From: Hyphomicrobiales bacterium
GTDB taxonomy: Bacteria; Pseudomonadota; Alphaproteobacteria; Rhizobiales; Rhizobiaceae
Reading direction: 5' to 3'
DNA: 64,000 nt
Assembly: GCA_900469625.1 (NCBI GenBank)
Contig: UBXV01000008.1
Span: forward strand, 1 to 64,000
Part shown: one piece after another, positions 9,445 through 19,938 of the stretch
Layout: each line of letters begins with the position of its first letter
Position numbering within the stretch: position 1 is the stretch's first letter
Program-made: the position numbers and the translations under genes
The notes under the pieces: generated by a model
Told to the model about the DNA's origin: nothing
Seen by the model: only the letters and a program-made list of their open reading frames with translations
The model's database searches: none

Positions 9445-10317
9445 GTGTCCAAAGCAAAGTCCATTTCCGTCATCGGCCTCGGCGCCATGGGTACGGCGCT
9501 CGCCGGCGCCCTTATCGACACGGGCAACACCGTCACCGTCTGGAACCGCACCCCGGCGCGCGCTGACGCGCTTGCAGCCCGCGGCGCCAGTCGGGCAGAA
9601 ACGGTTACTGAAGCCATCGCGGCAAGCGACGTCGTCATCCTGTGCCTCACCGACTACCCCGCAGTCGATGCAACGCTTGCAGACCTCGGTGCGGCGATGG
9701 CCGGCAAGACAATCGTCAATCTCACCAACGGCCGTCCGGACGAGGTCCGGGCGATCGCCGCCCGGCTTGGCGAACAGGGCGCGCGCTATCTCGACGGCGG
9801 CATCATGGCGACGCCACCGATGATCGGCACGCCGCACGCCTTCATTCTCTATAGCGGCGATCGCGCGGCATTCGAGGATGCCGAGGCGCTGTTGGCCACC
9901 TTCGGCCAGAGCCACTATCTCGGCGAGGATCCCACTCTTGCCGCGGTCAGCGACCTTGCTTTGCTGTCGGCGATGTACGGCCTCTTCGGCGGCTATCTGC
10001 ACGCAACGGCACTCGCCGGCAGCGTCGGCTTTACCGCGAAACAGTTCCTTCCCCTGGTCGAGCCCTGGCTTGCCGCGATGATGACGGCGCTGCCCGACTA
10101 TGCCGAGCGCATCGACAGCGGCGAGCACGCCCGAGACGTGATGTCGAACCTTCAGATGCAATCGGTGGCGATCAGCAACATCGTCGCCGCAAGCCGCAGC
10201 CAGGGCATCGACCCGGCGTTCATGGAGCCGATCGAACGGCTGGCGAAGAAACGTCTCGCCGCCGGCTTCGGCAACGATGAGGCCTCCGGCATCATCGAGG
10301 CCATGCGCGGGAAATAG
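9445..10317 (+). CDS. NAD(P)-dependent oxidoreductase, imine-reductase/6PGDH-like
   Basis: This 290-residue protein is assigned to a GTG start at 9445 because AGGGGAGAAG lies 4 bases before it; the open frame extends 57 bases further but into the SDR gene. The Rossmann motif is GLGAMG at residues 9-14. The NRTPARAD segment after strand two suggests NADPH preference (Arg after Asn). The C-terminal helical half (LLSAMYGLFGGYLHATALAG) matches the beta-hydroxyacid-dehydrogenase/imine-reductase fold. It is cotranscribed with the SDR gene and presumably controlled by the divergent LysR protein. It could equally reduce a small hydroxyacid; the substrate cannot be read from sequence. Confidence 0.88.
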   Translation: MSKAKSISVIGLGAMGTALAGALIDTGNTVTVWNRTPARADALAARGASRAETVTEAIAASDVVILCLTDYPAVDATLADLGAAMAGKTIVNLTNGRPDEVRAIAARLGEQGARYLDGGIMATPPMIGTPHAFILYSGDRAAFEDAEALLATFGQSHYLGEDPTLAAVSDLALLSAMYGLFGGYLHATALAGSVGFTAKQFLPLVEPWLAAMMTALPDYAERIDSGEHARDVMSNLQMQSVAISNIVAASRSQGIDPAFMEPIERLAKKRLAAGFGNDEASGIIEAMRGK

Positions 10318-10502
10318 GGGTCGCTGCGTGCCCCGGCCGCACGGTCGGGTTGCCCGTTCGCCAAGGCCCTCGCCACCTTGCCGCGCGCAAAACCTCGCGC
10401 AAATGGCACGACAACGGCCCGCGGTCGAAACGCCGCGGACCGCCTGCTGGTGGTTGACCCAGTGCCGGCCTTCACGCATCCTCGTTGCAACTGGAGGCGA
10501 CG

Positions 10503-10808
10503 ATGATCACAGGTTCACAGTGCCGGGCCGCCCGGGCGCTCATTGAAATTTCGCGCGAGATGCTGGCGACGTTCTCGGGCGTCGACGAAGACACGATCCA
10601 GAAATTCGAACGCAAGCTGGAAAAGCCGTCGGACGCGGTCATCCAGTCACTGACACATGCGCTGGAAAATGCCGGCGCCATGTTTCTGCCAGAAGGCGAG
10701 CGTGGCATCGGCGTCTGCCTGAAGTTCACCCGTTCGGAGGCTCGCCGCCTGTCCATCCTCGAAAGCGAGGGCGGCGTCGTGGGCGACGACGAGGTTCCGG
10801 GCGCCTGA
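10503..10808 (+). CDS. Small XRE-like helix-turn-helix protein
   Basis: A 101-residue protein with the ATG at 10503 preceded by GGAGGCGAC. Residues 4-60 form a helix-turn-helix of the XRE/Cro type (CRAARALIEISREMLATFSG, then a recognition-helix-like DEDTIQKFE). The tail is acidic and unremarkable. Small proteins of this kind are common in rhizobia, sometimes as several paralogues, and have no assigned role that I can name. It is convergent with the aminotransferase gene and shares a bidirectional terminator with it. Confidence 0.82.
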   Translation: MITGSQCRAARALIEISREMLATFSGVDEDTIQKFERKLEKPSDAVIQSLTHALENAGAMFLPEGERGIGVCLKFTRSEARRLSILESEGGVVGDDEVPGA

Positions 10809-10892
10809 ACCAAGGACAAATCGAAGCTGATTTCAACGCCTTAACCGGCGGGATTGAATCAATTTGACCGCTTGTTGAATCGGTCTACCAAC

Positions 10893-10924
10893 AAAAAAGC
10901 CCGCCGTTTCCGGCGGGCTTTTTC
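10893..10924. terminator. Bidirectional terminator between HTH gene and aspartate aminotransferase
   Basis: AAAAAAGCCCGCC/GGCGGGCTTTTT forms a stem with a four-base loop and runs of A and T on both sides. It can end both the plus-strand HTH gene and the minus-strand aminotransferase gene. Confidence 0.9.
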
Positions 10925-10946
10925 ATCAGATGCAATGCCTTGAAGC

Positions 10947-12606
<1,660 letters not shown>

Positions 12607-14952
12607 ATGTTTCTCGACGACGAAATCGCTGAATCACGAACACGACGGAACGAGGCGCGCTGGGGCATGTATCTGGCGCTGGCAGCGCTTGCCGCCTGCA
12701 TCGTGATGATCGTGGGATTGATGACCCAGGCCTCGGCCCAGACGGCAAATCCGCAGCCGCAGCAGATGGCCGGTTATGTCAGGCCCAGCGACATGGGCAC
12801 CGGCGCGCTGCTCTTTCCATCGAAGGAGCCCGGCTATTTCGTCGAGGCGCCGCGCCTTGCCACCGACGTTCAGATCGACGTCAACGGCCCGATCATGCGC
12901 ACCCGGGTCACGCAGCGGTTCGAAAACCCGAGCAAAGGCTGGGTCGAAGGCACCTATGTCTTCCCGCTTCCCGATGATTCCGCCGTCGACACCCTGAAGA
13001 TGCAGATCGGCGAGCGCTTCATCGAAGGTCAGGTGAAGCCGCGCCAGGCCGCCAAGGAGATCTACGAACAGGCCAAGGCCGAAGGCAAGAAGGCAGCCCT
13101 CCTCGAACAGCAACGCCCCAACCTCTTCACCAACCGTGTTGCCAACATCGGCCCGGGCGAGACGGTCGTGGTGCAGATCGAGTATCAGAGCGGCGTGCGC
13201 CAGTCGAACGACGCCTTCAGCTTCCGTTTCCCGATGGTGGTTGCGCCGCGCTACAATCCGCAGCCGATCGTCCAGACCGTCGACCTCGACAGCCGCTCGG
13301 GCTATGCCGTCAGCGATCCGGTTCCCGATCGCCAGAAGATCGAGCCGCCGGTTCTCGACCCGCGCGAAAACGCCAAGGTCAACCCGGTGACGCTGACAGT
13401 CAACTTGAAGGCCGGCTTCCCGATCGGCGAGGTCACTTCGGCCTTTCACGAGATCGACACAGTCACGACCGACCAGCTGTCCCGCAAGATCACGTTGAAC
13501 GCCGGCAGCGTTCCGGCCGACAGGGATTTCGAACTCAACTGGAAGGCGGTCGAAGGCAAGAGCCCCTATGCCGGTCTCTTCCGCGAGACCGTCGGCGGCA
13601 AGACCTATCTCATGTCCTTCGTCACCCCGCCGGTCACCGCCACCAATGCCGACAAGCCGGTGAAGCGCGAGGTGGTTTTCGTCATCGACAATTCCGGATC
13701 CATGGCTGGCCCGTCGATGGAGCAGGCGAAGGAAAGCCTGGCGCTGGCGATCTCGCGGCTGAAGCCGGAGGATCGTTTCAACGTCATTCGTTTCGACGAC
13801 ACGATGACCGTGCATTTCCCTGCACTTGTCGAGGCGACGCCCGACAAGCGCGAGGACGCGATCGCCTTCGTTCGCGGCCTGACCGCCGATGGCGGCACCG
13901 AAATGCTGCCGGCGCTCGAAGCAGCCCTTCGCACGCAGGGCCCGGTCGCACCGGGCGCGCTTCGCCAGGTCGTGTTCCTGACAGACGGGGCCATCGGCAA
14001 TGAAGGCCAGCTGTTCCAGGAAATCCAGAACAACCGTGGCGACGCCCGCGTCTTCACCGTCGGCATCGGCTCGGCGCCCAACAGCCATTTCATGACTAAG
14101 GCTGCCGAATACGGCCGCGGCACCTTCACGCTGATCGGCTCGGAAAGCCAGGTGGCCGCCCGCATGGGCGAGCTGTTCACCAAGCTCGAAAGCCCTGTCA
14201 TGACCGACATCTCGGCGACCTTCGAAGGCGCGGCCACGGGCGACATCACCCCCAACCCGATGCCCGATCTCTATCGCGGCGAACCGGTGGTCCTGACGGC
14301 CGAACTCGCGGGCGAAGCGCCGGAGGGCAAGATCCGCATCGTCGGCAAGGCCGGCGACCAGCCGTTCCGGGTCGAGATGGATATCGCCAAGGCGGCGTCA
14401 GGCGAAGGCATCGCCAAGCTCTGGGCCCGCCGCAAGATCGACGATCTCGAGGCAAGCGCCTCGGCAATCGCCGATCCGGCATCGCTCGACAGCCAGATCG
14501 AGGCAGTGGCGCTGGCCCACCACCTGGTCTCGCGCGTCACCAGCCTCGTCGCCGTCGATGCGGCGCCGTCGCGGCCGAGCGGTGAAAACCTGAGCGAAAC
14601 CGATCTCCCGCTCAACCTGCCGGCCGGCTGGGACTTCGGCAAGGTCTTTGGCGAGAAGCCCGACGCAAACGGCACAGTCGACGAGCGCGAGGCTTCGGCG
14701 ACAAGCCGCACGAAGCTGGCCATGATGACGGCAGACCGCATGCTGGCCGCGCCGACGGCGCGAGCCGCCGGCCTGATCGCCGAAGCCAACAATCAGGTGA
14801 ACCTGCCGCAGACGGCAACCGAAGCCGACAAGCAGATCGTCATTGGCCTGATGCTGCTCGCTTTCGCACTTGTTGCCGGAAGCACCTTCGTCTTCTGGCG
14901 CGGGCAGATCGCCGCCCTCGTCGTTTCAGGGGTTCGACGCCATGGCCGCTGA
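12607..14952 (+). CDS. VIT and VWA domain protein with LPQTA sortase signal (marine proteobacterial sortase target type)
   Basis: A 781-residue envelope protein. Residues 21-40 form a membrane anchor or uncleaved signal. A VIT domain (about 50-180; RVTQRFENPS, WVEGTYVFPLPDD) is followed by a VWA domain (about 350-520) with an intact MIDAS start at D361 (VIDNSGSM) and LTDGA downstream. The C-terminus has the three-part sortase signal: LPQTA at 733-737, a hydrophobic span of about 22 residues, then basic residues (WRGQ, VRRHGR). The sortase gene overlaps its end by 11 bases. This gene pair is known in Proteobacteria as a class GN sortase with its dedicated substrate. The biological role is unknown. 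Confidence 0.93.
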   Translation: MFLDDEIAESRTRRNEARWGMYLALAALAACIVMIVGLMTQASAQTANPQPQQMAGYVRPSDMGTGALLFPSKEPGYFVEAPRLATDVQIDVNGPIMRTRVTQRFENPSKGWVEGTYVFPLPDDSAVDTLKMQIGERFIEGQVKPRQAAKEIYEQAKAEGKKAALLEQQRPNLFTNRVANIGPGETVVVQIEYQSGVRQSNDAFSFRFPMVVAPRYNPQPIVQTVDLDSRSGYAVSDPVPDRQKIEPPVLDPRENAKVNPVTLTVNLKAGFPIGEVTSAFHEIDTVTTDQLSRKITLNAGSVPADRDFELNWKAVEGKSPYAGLFRETVGGKTYLMSFVTPPVTATNADKPVKREVVFVIDNSGSMAGPSMEQAKESLALAISRLKPEDRFNVIRFDDTMTVHFPALVEATPDKREDAIAFVRGLTADGGTEMLPALEAALRTQGPVAPGALRQVVFLTDGAIGNEGQLFQEIQNNRGDARVFTVGIGSAPNSHFMTKAAEYGRGTFTLIGSESQVAARMGELFTKLESPVMTDISATFEGAATGDITPNPMPDLYRGEPVVLTAELAGEAPEGKIRIVGKAGDQPFRVEMDIAKAASGEGIAKLWARRKIDDLEASASAIADPASLDSQIEAVALAHHLVSRVTSLVAVDAAPSRPSGENLSETDLPLNLPAGWDFGKVFGEKPDANGTVDEREASATSRTKLAMMTADRMLAAPTARAAGLIAEANNQVNLPQTATEADKQIVIGLMLLAFALVAGSTFVFWRGQIAALVVSGVRRHGR

Positions 14953-15610
14953 CGACGACCTGCCCGGGCCACGCCCGGGCTTCCTCGCCCGTCTCTCGGC
15001 GATCGAGACCGTCGTGGTCGCGATCATTGCCCTGTTCGCCCTTGCCGGCCTGATGCTGATCGGCAAGGGGTTTTACATGAAGGCCAAGGCCGAGGTCTCC
15101 CAGGTGCTCTTGAAGGAAAGTTTCGAGGCGCAGCTGCATGGAAAGACCGACGGCAAGCCCTGGCCCTGGGCCGATTTCGAGACCACCGCCGAAATCACGG
15201 CACCGCGCATCAACCGCTCGGCAATCGTGCTGAAGGGCGCAAGCGGCCAGGCACTGGCCTTCGGCCCCGCCTGGCTCACCAATACTCCTCTTCCCGGCGA
15301 CGAAGGCACCTCGGTCATCGCCGCGCACCGCGACACGCACTTCCGCTGGCTGAAGGATGTGTCCCCGGGCGACCTCCTGGTCCTGACCCGAAAGGATGGG
15401 CGCCGTTTCCTCTTCCGTGCCGGACAGGGCCGGGTCGCACGCTGGGACGAGAGCGGCATCAATGCTGCCGCCGGCGGTCACCACCTGGCGCTCGCCACCT
15501 GCTTTCCCTTCGATGCCATCGAGCCCGGGCCGATGCGCTACATCGTGACCGCCGAGCTCGTCGGCGAGCAACAGCCGGTGCCACTGACGACGGGCTCGAT
15601 CTCGAAATAA
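14942..15610 (+). CDS. Class GN sortase
   Basis: A 222-residue transpeptidase from the ATG at 14942, inside the 3' end of the VIT/VWA gene, so the two are translationally coupled. One N-terminal membrane segment (residues 16-41, VVVAIIALFALAGLMLIG) anchors it facing the periplasm. The sortase triad is visible: H129 in AAHRDTHF, C187 in LATCFPF and R199 in GPMRYIV. The spacing C-x11-R is normal for the fold. Its substrate is almost certainly the upstream LPQTA protein. Gram-negative sortases are rare and their acceptor molecule is not established. The next gene, a sugar dehydrogenase, lies 125 bases away and may be separate. Confidence 0.94.
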   Translation: MAADDDLPGPRPGFLARLSAIETVVVAIIALFALAGLMLIGKGFYMKAKAEVSQVLLKESFEAQLHGKTDGKPWPWADFETTAEITAPRINRSAIVLKGASGQALAFGPAWLTNTPLPGDEGTSVIAAHRDTHFRWLKDVSPGDLLVLTRKDGRRFLFRAGQGRVARWDESGINAAAGGHHLALATCFPFDAIEPGPMRYIVTAELVGEQQPVPLTTGSISK

Positions 15611-15735
15611 AGCCTTTTTGATCCGATGTGACTTGAACGAACCGGTCGGCCGCTCCAGCTTGCCCTGCAACGGCATGAACGCAGCGGAGATATCGAATGC
15701 GGCAGACACCGACGGCAAGGCTGGAAACGACCTCG

Positions 15736-16884
15736 ATGACGCGGACCGTTCGTCCTCTTGCACTGCTCGCAGGCCTGATTGCCCTCACCGCACCCCTTGC
15801 CGCCAGCGCCCAGGAAACCCGCGAGTTCCCGTCGCAGCACGGTGATGTCCTGGTCGAGACGCTGGCAAGCGGCCTTGAACATCCCTGGTCCGTCGAGGCG
15901 CTTCCGCATGGCGGCTATATCGTCAGCGAGCGCGCCGGCCGGCTGCGCATCATCCGCGACGGCAAGGCTTCAGCACCGCTTGCGGGCGTGCCTGAGGTCG
16001 CCGAACAGGGCCAGGGCGGCCTGCTCGACATCGCGCTCGCCCCTGACTTTGCCACCAGCCGCACGCTCTACCTGACACTCGCCGCCAATGGCGACGGTGG
16101 CTACGGCACGGCGCTGGTGCGCGCGACGCTGTCGGCGGACGACACGACGCTGACCGACGTCAAGGAGCTCTTCCGGATGAACAAGCTGACCCGCAAGGGC
16201 CAGCACTTCGGCTCGCGCATCGCGATCGCCCCCGATGGCAGCCTGTTCTTCGGCATCGGCGACCGCGGCGACCGCGACCGCGCCCAGGATATGCGCGACC
16301 ATGCCGGCTCGATCCTGCACGTCAACGCCGATGGCAGCATTCCTGCCAATAACCCCTATCGCAACGGCACCGAAGGCCTGGCGGAAATCTGGTCCAAAGG
16401 CCATCGCAATCCGCAAGGCATTGCCTTCGACCCGAAAGACGGAACGCTCCTGACCGTCGAGCACGGCGCCCGTGGCGGCGACGAGATCAACAACCCGCAG
16501 CCAGGCCACAATTACGGCTGGCCGGTGATCACCTACGGCAAGGACTATTCCGGCGCCGAGATCGGCGAAGGAACGACCAAGGACGGCTTCGATCAGCCGC
16601 TCTACTATTGGGATCCTTCGATTGCGCCGGGCGCGCTTGCGGTCTATCGCGGCGCGATGTTTCCCGAGTGGGACGGCAGCCTGCTGGTGGCGGCGCTGAA
16701 ATATCAGCTGCTCACGCGGCTGGAGCGGGACGATACCGGTGCGGTCACCGCCGAAGAGCGCCTGTTCGACGGCGAGTTCGGCCGCATCCGCGATGTCGTC
16801 GTGGCGCCGGATGGTGCGCTTTTGATGGTAACGGACGAGGAGGATGGCGCGTTGCTGCGCGTCTCGAAGGCACCGACGCAATAG
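15736..16884 (+). CDS. PQQ-dependent aldose sugar dehydrogenase, periplasmic
   Basis: A 382-residue exported quinoprotein of the soluble glucose dehydrogenase / YliI family that oxidises sugars using pyrroloquinoline quinone. The start at 15736 (MTRTVRPLALL) gives a clean signal peptide cleaved after ASAQ. Beta-propeller features include GLEHPWSVEALPHGGYIVSERAGRL (given in part), a GSRIAIAPDG segment, the Ca/PQQ-site EHGARGGDEIN and GWPVITYGKDYSG. It follows the sortase gene with a 125-base gap. It is convergent with the DUF3052 gene; a short GGCCGGCCTAGAGGCCGGC hairpin spans the junction. Confidence 0.92.
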   Translation: MTRTVRPLALLAGLIALTAPLAASAQETREFPSQHGDVLVETLASGLEHPWSVEALPHGGYIVSERAGRLRIIRDGKASAPLAGVPEVAEQGQGGLLDIALAPDFATSRTLYLTLAANGDGGYGTALVRATLSADDTTLTDVKELFRMNKLTRKGQHFGSRIAIAPDGSLFFGIGDRGDRDRAQDMRDHAGSILHVNADGSIPANNPYRNGTEGLAEIWSKGHRNPQGIAFDPKDGTLLTVEHGARGGDEINNPQPGHNYGWPVITYGKDYSGAEIGEGTTKDGFDQPLYYWDPSIAPGALAVYRGAMFPEWDGSLLVAALKYQLLTRLERDDTGAVTAEERLFDGEFGRIRDVVVAPDGALLMVTDEEDGALLRVSKAPTQ

Positions 16885-16898
16885 CCTGCCGGGCCGGC

Positions 16899-17333
16899 CT
16901 AGAGGCCGGCGCGGACCTCCCTGCGGAACACGAATTTCAAGCCGGACCAGATCGCATCGATAGCGCAGACCTTGGTATCGACCAGGCCGAGCGGCAGGAA
17001 GATCGCGCGCAGGATGTCTTCCGTCAGCGTCGTCGGCACCTTCGATGCGCGCTTCGGCCACGAGATCCACATCATCCCGTCAGCCTTCAGGCTTGCGGCA
17101 AGCCGCAGCGCTGATGTTTCCAGCTCTGCCCTGTCCACCGCGAAGACGTGGATGTAATCATGCCGACGCGACGCCGCCGCGCCGAGTGCGGTTTCGCAAC
17201 CGGCGAACCCGGGAAAACCGGCAAGGTCGCGAAGGTCACCGGGAACGCCGAGCAACAATGCCGACTGCCCGTCCCTCAAGCCGAGCTTGCGGACAAGCGG
17301 TTTTCCGGAATAGCCGCTGTCGGTCATTTCCAT
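16899..17333 (-). CDS. DUF3052 family protein
   Basis: A 144-residue soluble protein; MTDSGYSG two codons downstream is an equally good start. The DUF3052 signatures are visible: YSGKPLVRKLG near the N-terminus, a glycine-poor central part, MWISWPKRASKVPTTLTED, and the C-terminal LVDTKVCAIDAIWSGLKFV. The function is unknown in all members. The gene is divergent from the DMT transporter with about 110 bases between the starts. Confidence 0.87.
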   Translation of the reverse strand: MEMTDSGYSGKPLVRKLGLRDGQSALLLGVPGDLRDLAGFPGFAGCETALGAAASRRHDYIHVFAVDRAELETSALRLAASLKADGMMWISWPKRASKVPTTLTEDILRAIFLPLGLVDTKVCAIDAIWSGLKFVFRREVRAGL

Positions 17334-17443
17334 TTTCCGGCTCGCAGGTTTGTCGGCATTTCACGCGGATCCGTGCGCAACGATGAGCCTTGCCCGGGAA
17401 AATCGCAACTGATAGACGGCGAGGCATCTGAGGAGATGCCATC

Positions 17444-18340
17444 ATGACCCGCGTTCAGGCCAATCTGTTCCTGCTGTTTTCCGGCGCCATCTGGGGTGCC
17501 GGTTTCGTCGCCCAGTCGACGGCGATGCAGGCGATCGGGCCGCTCTGGTTCATCACGCTCCGCTTTGCCATCGCGACGCTGGTAGCGCTTCCCCTCGCCG
17601 TCATCGAAACACGACGCGCGCCGCAGCCGCTGACTGGCAGGACGATACGCAATTTCAGCTTCGTCGGGCTCGCGCTTTTTGCCGGCGCCGTCACCCAGCA
17701 ATATGGGTTGCTTACCACCAGCGTCACGAATTCCGGCTTTCTCACCGGGCTTTACGTCGTCTTCGTCCCGGTCCTGACGGTGATCTTCCTGCGGCGCAAA
17801 CCACATTGGATCATCTGGCCCGGCGCCCTGTTGGCGCTGTTCGGCATCTTCCTCTTGAGCGGCGGCGCGCTGTCGAGCCTGACCGGTGGCGACTATCTGA
17901 CCATCGTCTGCGCCCTGTTCTGGGCGCTGCAGATGATGCTGGTCGGCATGTTCGCAGCCGACAGCGGCCGACCGATGCTGCTGTCCATGACCCAGTTCGC
18001 CGTCGTGGCCGTGCTCAGCTGTGCCGTTGCCCTGGCAAGCGAACCCTTGAGCATGGAAGCGATCACGGGCGCGCTGCCGGAAATCCTCTATGCCGGCATC
18101 TTCTCGAGCGGCGTCGCCTTCATCTGCCAGGTCGTCGGCCAGCGCTACACGACGGCGCCGCAGGCGGCGATCTTCCTGTCGAGCGAAGCGCTGTTTGCGG
18201 CCTTCTTCGGCGTGCTCCTGCTCGGCGAGATCATCACGCCGATCGGCTATGTCGGCTGCGCCATCATTTTTGCCGCCATGCTCATCGTCGAAATCGTGCC
18301 GGAATTGACGAAGGGGCGGACCAAGGAAGCCGCGGCCTGA
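17444..18340 (+). CDS. DMT-family transporter (two EamA domains)
   Basis: A 298-residue inner-membrane protein with about ten transmembrane helices arranged as two EamA repeats. The first repeat begins NLFLLFSGAIWGAGFV; the second ends AAFFGVLLLGEIITPIGYVG. Relatives export amino acids, purines or other metabolites, and the cargo cannot be predicted here. The start at 17444 follows GAGGAGATGCCATC, a good ribosome site. Confidence 0.92.
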   Translation: MTRVQANLFLLFSGAIWGAGFVAQSTAMQAIGPLWFITLRFAIATLVALPLAVIETRRAPQPLTGRTIRNFSFVGLALFAGAVTQQYGLLTTSVTNSGFLTGLYVVFVPVLTVIFLRRKPHWIIWPGALLALFGIFLLSGGALSSLTGGDYLTIVCALFWALQMMLVGMFAADSGRPMLLSMTQFAVVAVLSCAVALASEPLSMEAITGALPEILYAGIFSSGVAFICQVVGQRYTTAPQAAIFLSSEALFAAFFGVLLLGEIITPIGYVGCAIIFAAMLIVEIVPELTKGRTKEAAA

Positions 18341-19044
18341 CGGCTGGGCGGCACGGGGCGCGGCCGCGGCAGAACTATAAACCCTGCATTTTCCGGGTAT
18401 TGCACTGCTGCGTTACTTGTCGCTGCGTCAGTCAGCAAAGCTGTTGCTTGACATTGAAACGGTTCGCTGCAACCGAGCGTTTTTCGAGTATTACTTGCAG
18501 GTTTTCTGCAAGACGGATTGGTATTGTCCAAAACGACCGCGCTTCGGCGAGAAGCCTCAAACATATCAGTCGCTTGCCTGAAGGATCGGTCAGATCGAGC
18601 GCACTTGCGCCTCCCCGATTGCGTCAAAAAAGGGCGCAAGGCGCTCAACTTCTCGGTACATCCGTTCAAAAAGCTGTGATTTCAACAGCTTGCGATGCAT
18701 CATGCATATCACCTGAAAAAATCGCAACTGACCGAATTTTGAGCAATGGCAAGACGCAATACCATTTCTGAAAAGTTTTGCTTGCCAATTCAAAATAAAC
18801 CCATCAATCTTACTCTGTTCGGGCAATCTACGAGCATGGGAAGATCTTGAAATAAAAGCGGGCCGGAGACGCAAAAACTCCGGGTAGCCAGACTGGGGGG
18901 ATGCTTCGAAGCAACCTTTCCGATGGCTGGCTGCGGTAACAGGAACCTTTCCTCAAACATCGAGACCTGCCTGCCCAACGCCCAACCGGGCACACTGCAA
19001 TGCTACCCGTCCGTCAAACGGGTGGAGAGAAAAGGACCTGACGC
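18341..19044. other. Long intergenic region and leader before the cold-shock gene
   Basis: 704 bases with a lower GC content than the neighbours and no convincing gene. Open frames on either strand lack codon bias and ribosome sites. A -35-like TTGACA is at 18448-18453 but without a good -10. The last 180 bases (from about 18865) are GC-richer and contain potential stems such as CCGGAG...CTCCGG (18870-18890) and AACGGGTGG preceded by CCGTC before the ATG, compatible with a structured 5' untranslated region of the kind csp genes carry. A small RNA cannot be excluded. Confidence 0.4.
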
Positions 19045-19260
19045 ATGGCCGAAACTGGCACTGTAAAATTCTTCAACACCGACAAGGGCTTTGGTTTCAT
19101 CAAGCCTGACAACGGTGGAGCGGATATCTTCGTACACATCTCCGCTGTCCAGGCTTCCGGCCTGAACGGCTTGTCGGAAAATCAGAAGGTAAGCTTCGAC
19201 ACCGAACCGGATCGCCGTGGCAAAGGCCCCAAGGCGGTCAACCTGCAGGTCTCCGGCTAA
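19045..19260 (+). CDS. cspA: Cold-shock protein, CspA family
   Basis: A 71-residue single OB-fold nucleic-acid-binding protein. RNP1 is KGFGFIKP (residues 14-21) and RNP2 is IFVHISA (residues 31-37). Members melt RNA structure during cold or growth transitions. The ATG follows GAGAGAAAAGGACC. The gene stands alone, with a long leader upstream and a strong terminator 30 bases after the stop. Rhizobia carry several csp paralogues and which one this is cannot be told. Confidence 0.95.
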   Translation: MAETGTVKFFNTDKGFGFIKPDNGGADIFVHISAVQASGLNGLSENQKVSFDTEPDRRGKGPKAVNLQVSG

Positions 19261-19290
19261 CGCCGGTCCTGCTGAAAGTTTCAAGTTGAA

Positions 19291-19317
19291 GCCCGGCAGC
19301 GATGCCGGGTTTTTTTG
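19291..19317 (+). terminator. Rho-independent terminator of the csp gene
   Basis: CCCGGCAGCGATGCCGGG hairpin followed by seven T residues. Confidence 0.9.
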
Positions 19318-19402
19318 TTCAGGCTCCGTTCAGTTTGGCAGGGCTAACTTTCGGTCATCATGAAGGCCGGAAACGCTCCGGACCCTGCACAGGATTGAAG
19401 CC

Positions 19403-19849
19403 ATGAACAAGTTCATCAAAGCGACGGTTCTCTCGGTCATCGCCGCCGCCTCGGTTCTCCCAACGCTCGGCACGGCCGAGGCTGGTGACTGGAACCGCCA
19501 CCGGCACTATGACCGTGGCGACGCCGTAGCGCTCGGCGCGCTTGGCCTGGCGACCGGCGTCATCATCGGCGGCGCGATCGCCTCGCAGCCGCCGCGCTAT
19601 AGCGAGCGCGTCTATATCGACCCCGAGCCCGACTACTACGAACCGCGCCCGGTTTACCGTCCCCGCCCGGTCTATCGTCCGCGTCCCGTTGTCGTCGACA
19701 ACTACGGTGGCGGCGGCGGCTACGGTTCGCTCGAGCCCTGGACGCCGTCCTGGTACCGCTATTGCTCGCAGCGCTACCGTTCGTTCAACCCCGACAACGG
19801 CACCTTCCGCGGTTATGACGGCCGCAGCTACTTCTGCAACGCCGGCTGA
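19403..19849 (+). CDS. BA14K family protein
   Basis: A 148-residue exported protein. Residues 1-27 form a Sec signal peptide ending AEA. A glycine-rich hydrophobic stretch follows (ALGLATGVIIGGAIAS), then a repetitive Pro/Arg/Tyr region with tandem YRPRPV units (about 75-98). The C-terminus holds the BA14K motif (SWYRYCSQRYRSFNPDNGTF) with two cysteines. BA14K proteins are rhizobial/Brucella envelope proteins with reported lectin-like and immunoreactive properties (Brucella). Single-gene unit with a strong terminator downstream. Confidence 0.9.
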   Translation: MNKFIKATVLSVIAAASVLPTLGTAEAGDWNRHRHYDRGDAVALGALGLATGVIIGGAIASQPPRYSERVYIDPEPDYYEPRPVYRPRPVYRPRPVVVDNYGGGGGYGSLEPWTPSWYRYCSQRYRSFNPDNGTFRGYDGRSYFCNAG

Positions 19850-19876
19850 TCTCAAAGCCGGAACGCACGCCTTGAA

Positions 19877-19915
19877 ACAAAAAGCGCATGCCTCCCGCGA
19901 GGCATGCGCTTTTTC
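19877..19915. terminator. Bidirectional terminator between BA14K and MBL genes
   Basis: AAAAGCGCATGCCTC and its complement GAGGCATGCGCTTTT form a perfect long stem with a four-base loop, with A and T runs on each side. It sits between two convergent genes. Confidence 0.92.
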
Positions 19916-19938
19916 ATTGGCATCGCTGTCGGCGGGCC

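Noticed and set aside
18590-18874. A 94-codon minus-strand frame upstream of csp
   Set aside because: No ribosome site, atypical composition, and it overlaps the probable csp leader; I treat the region as noncoding.
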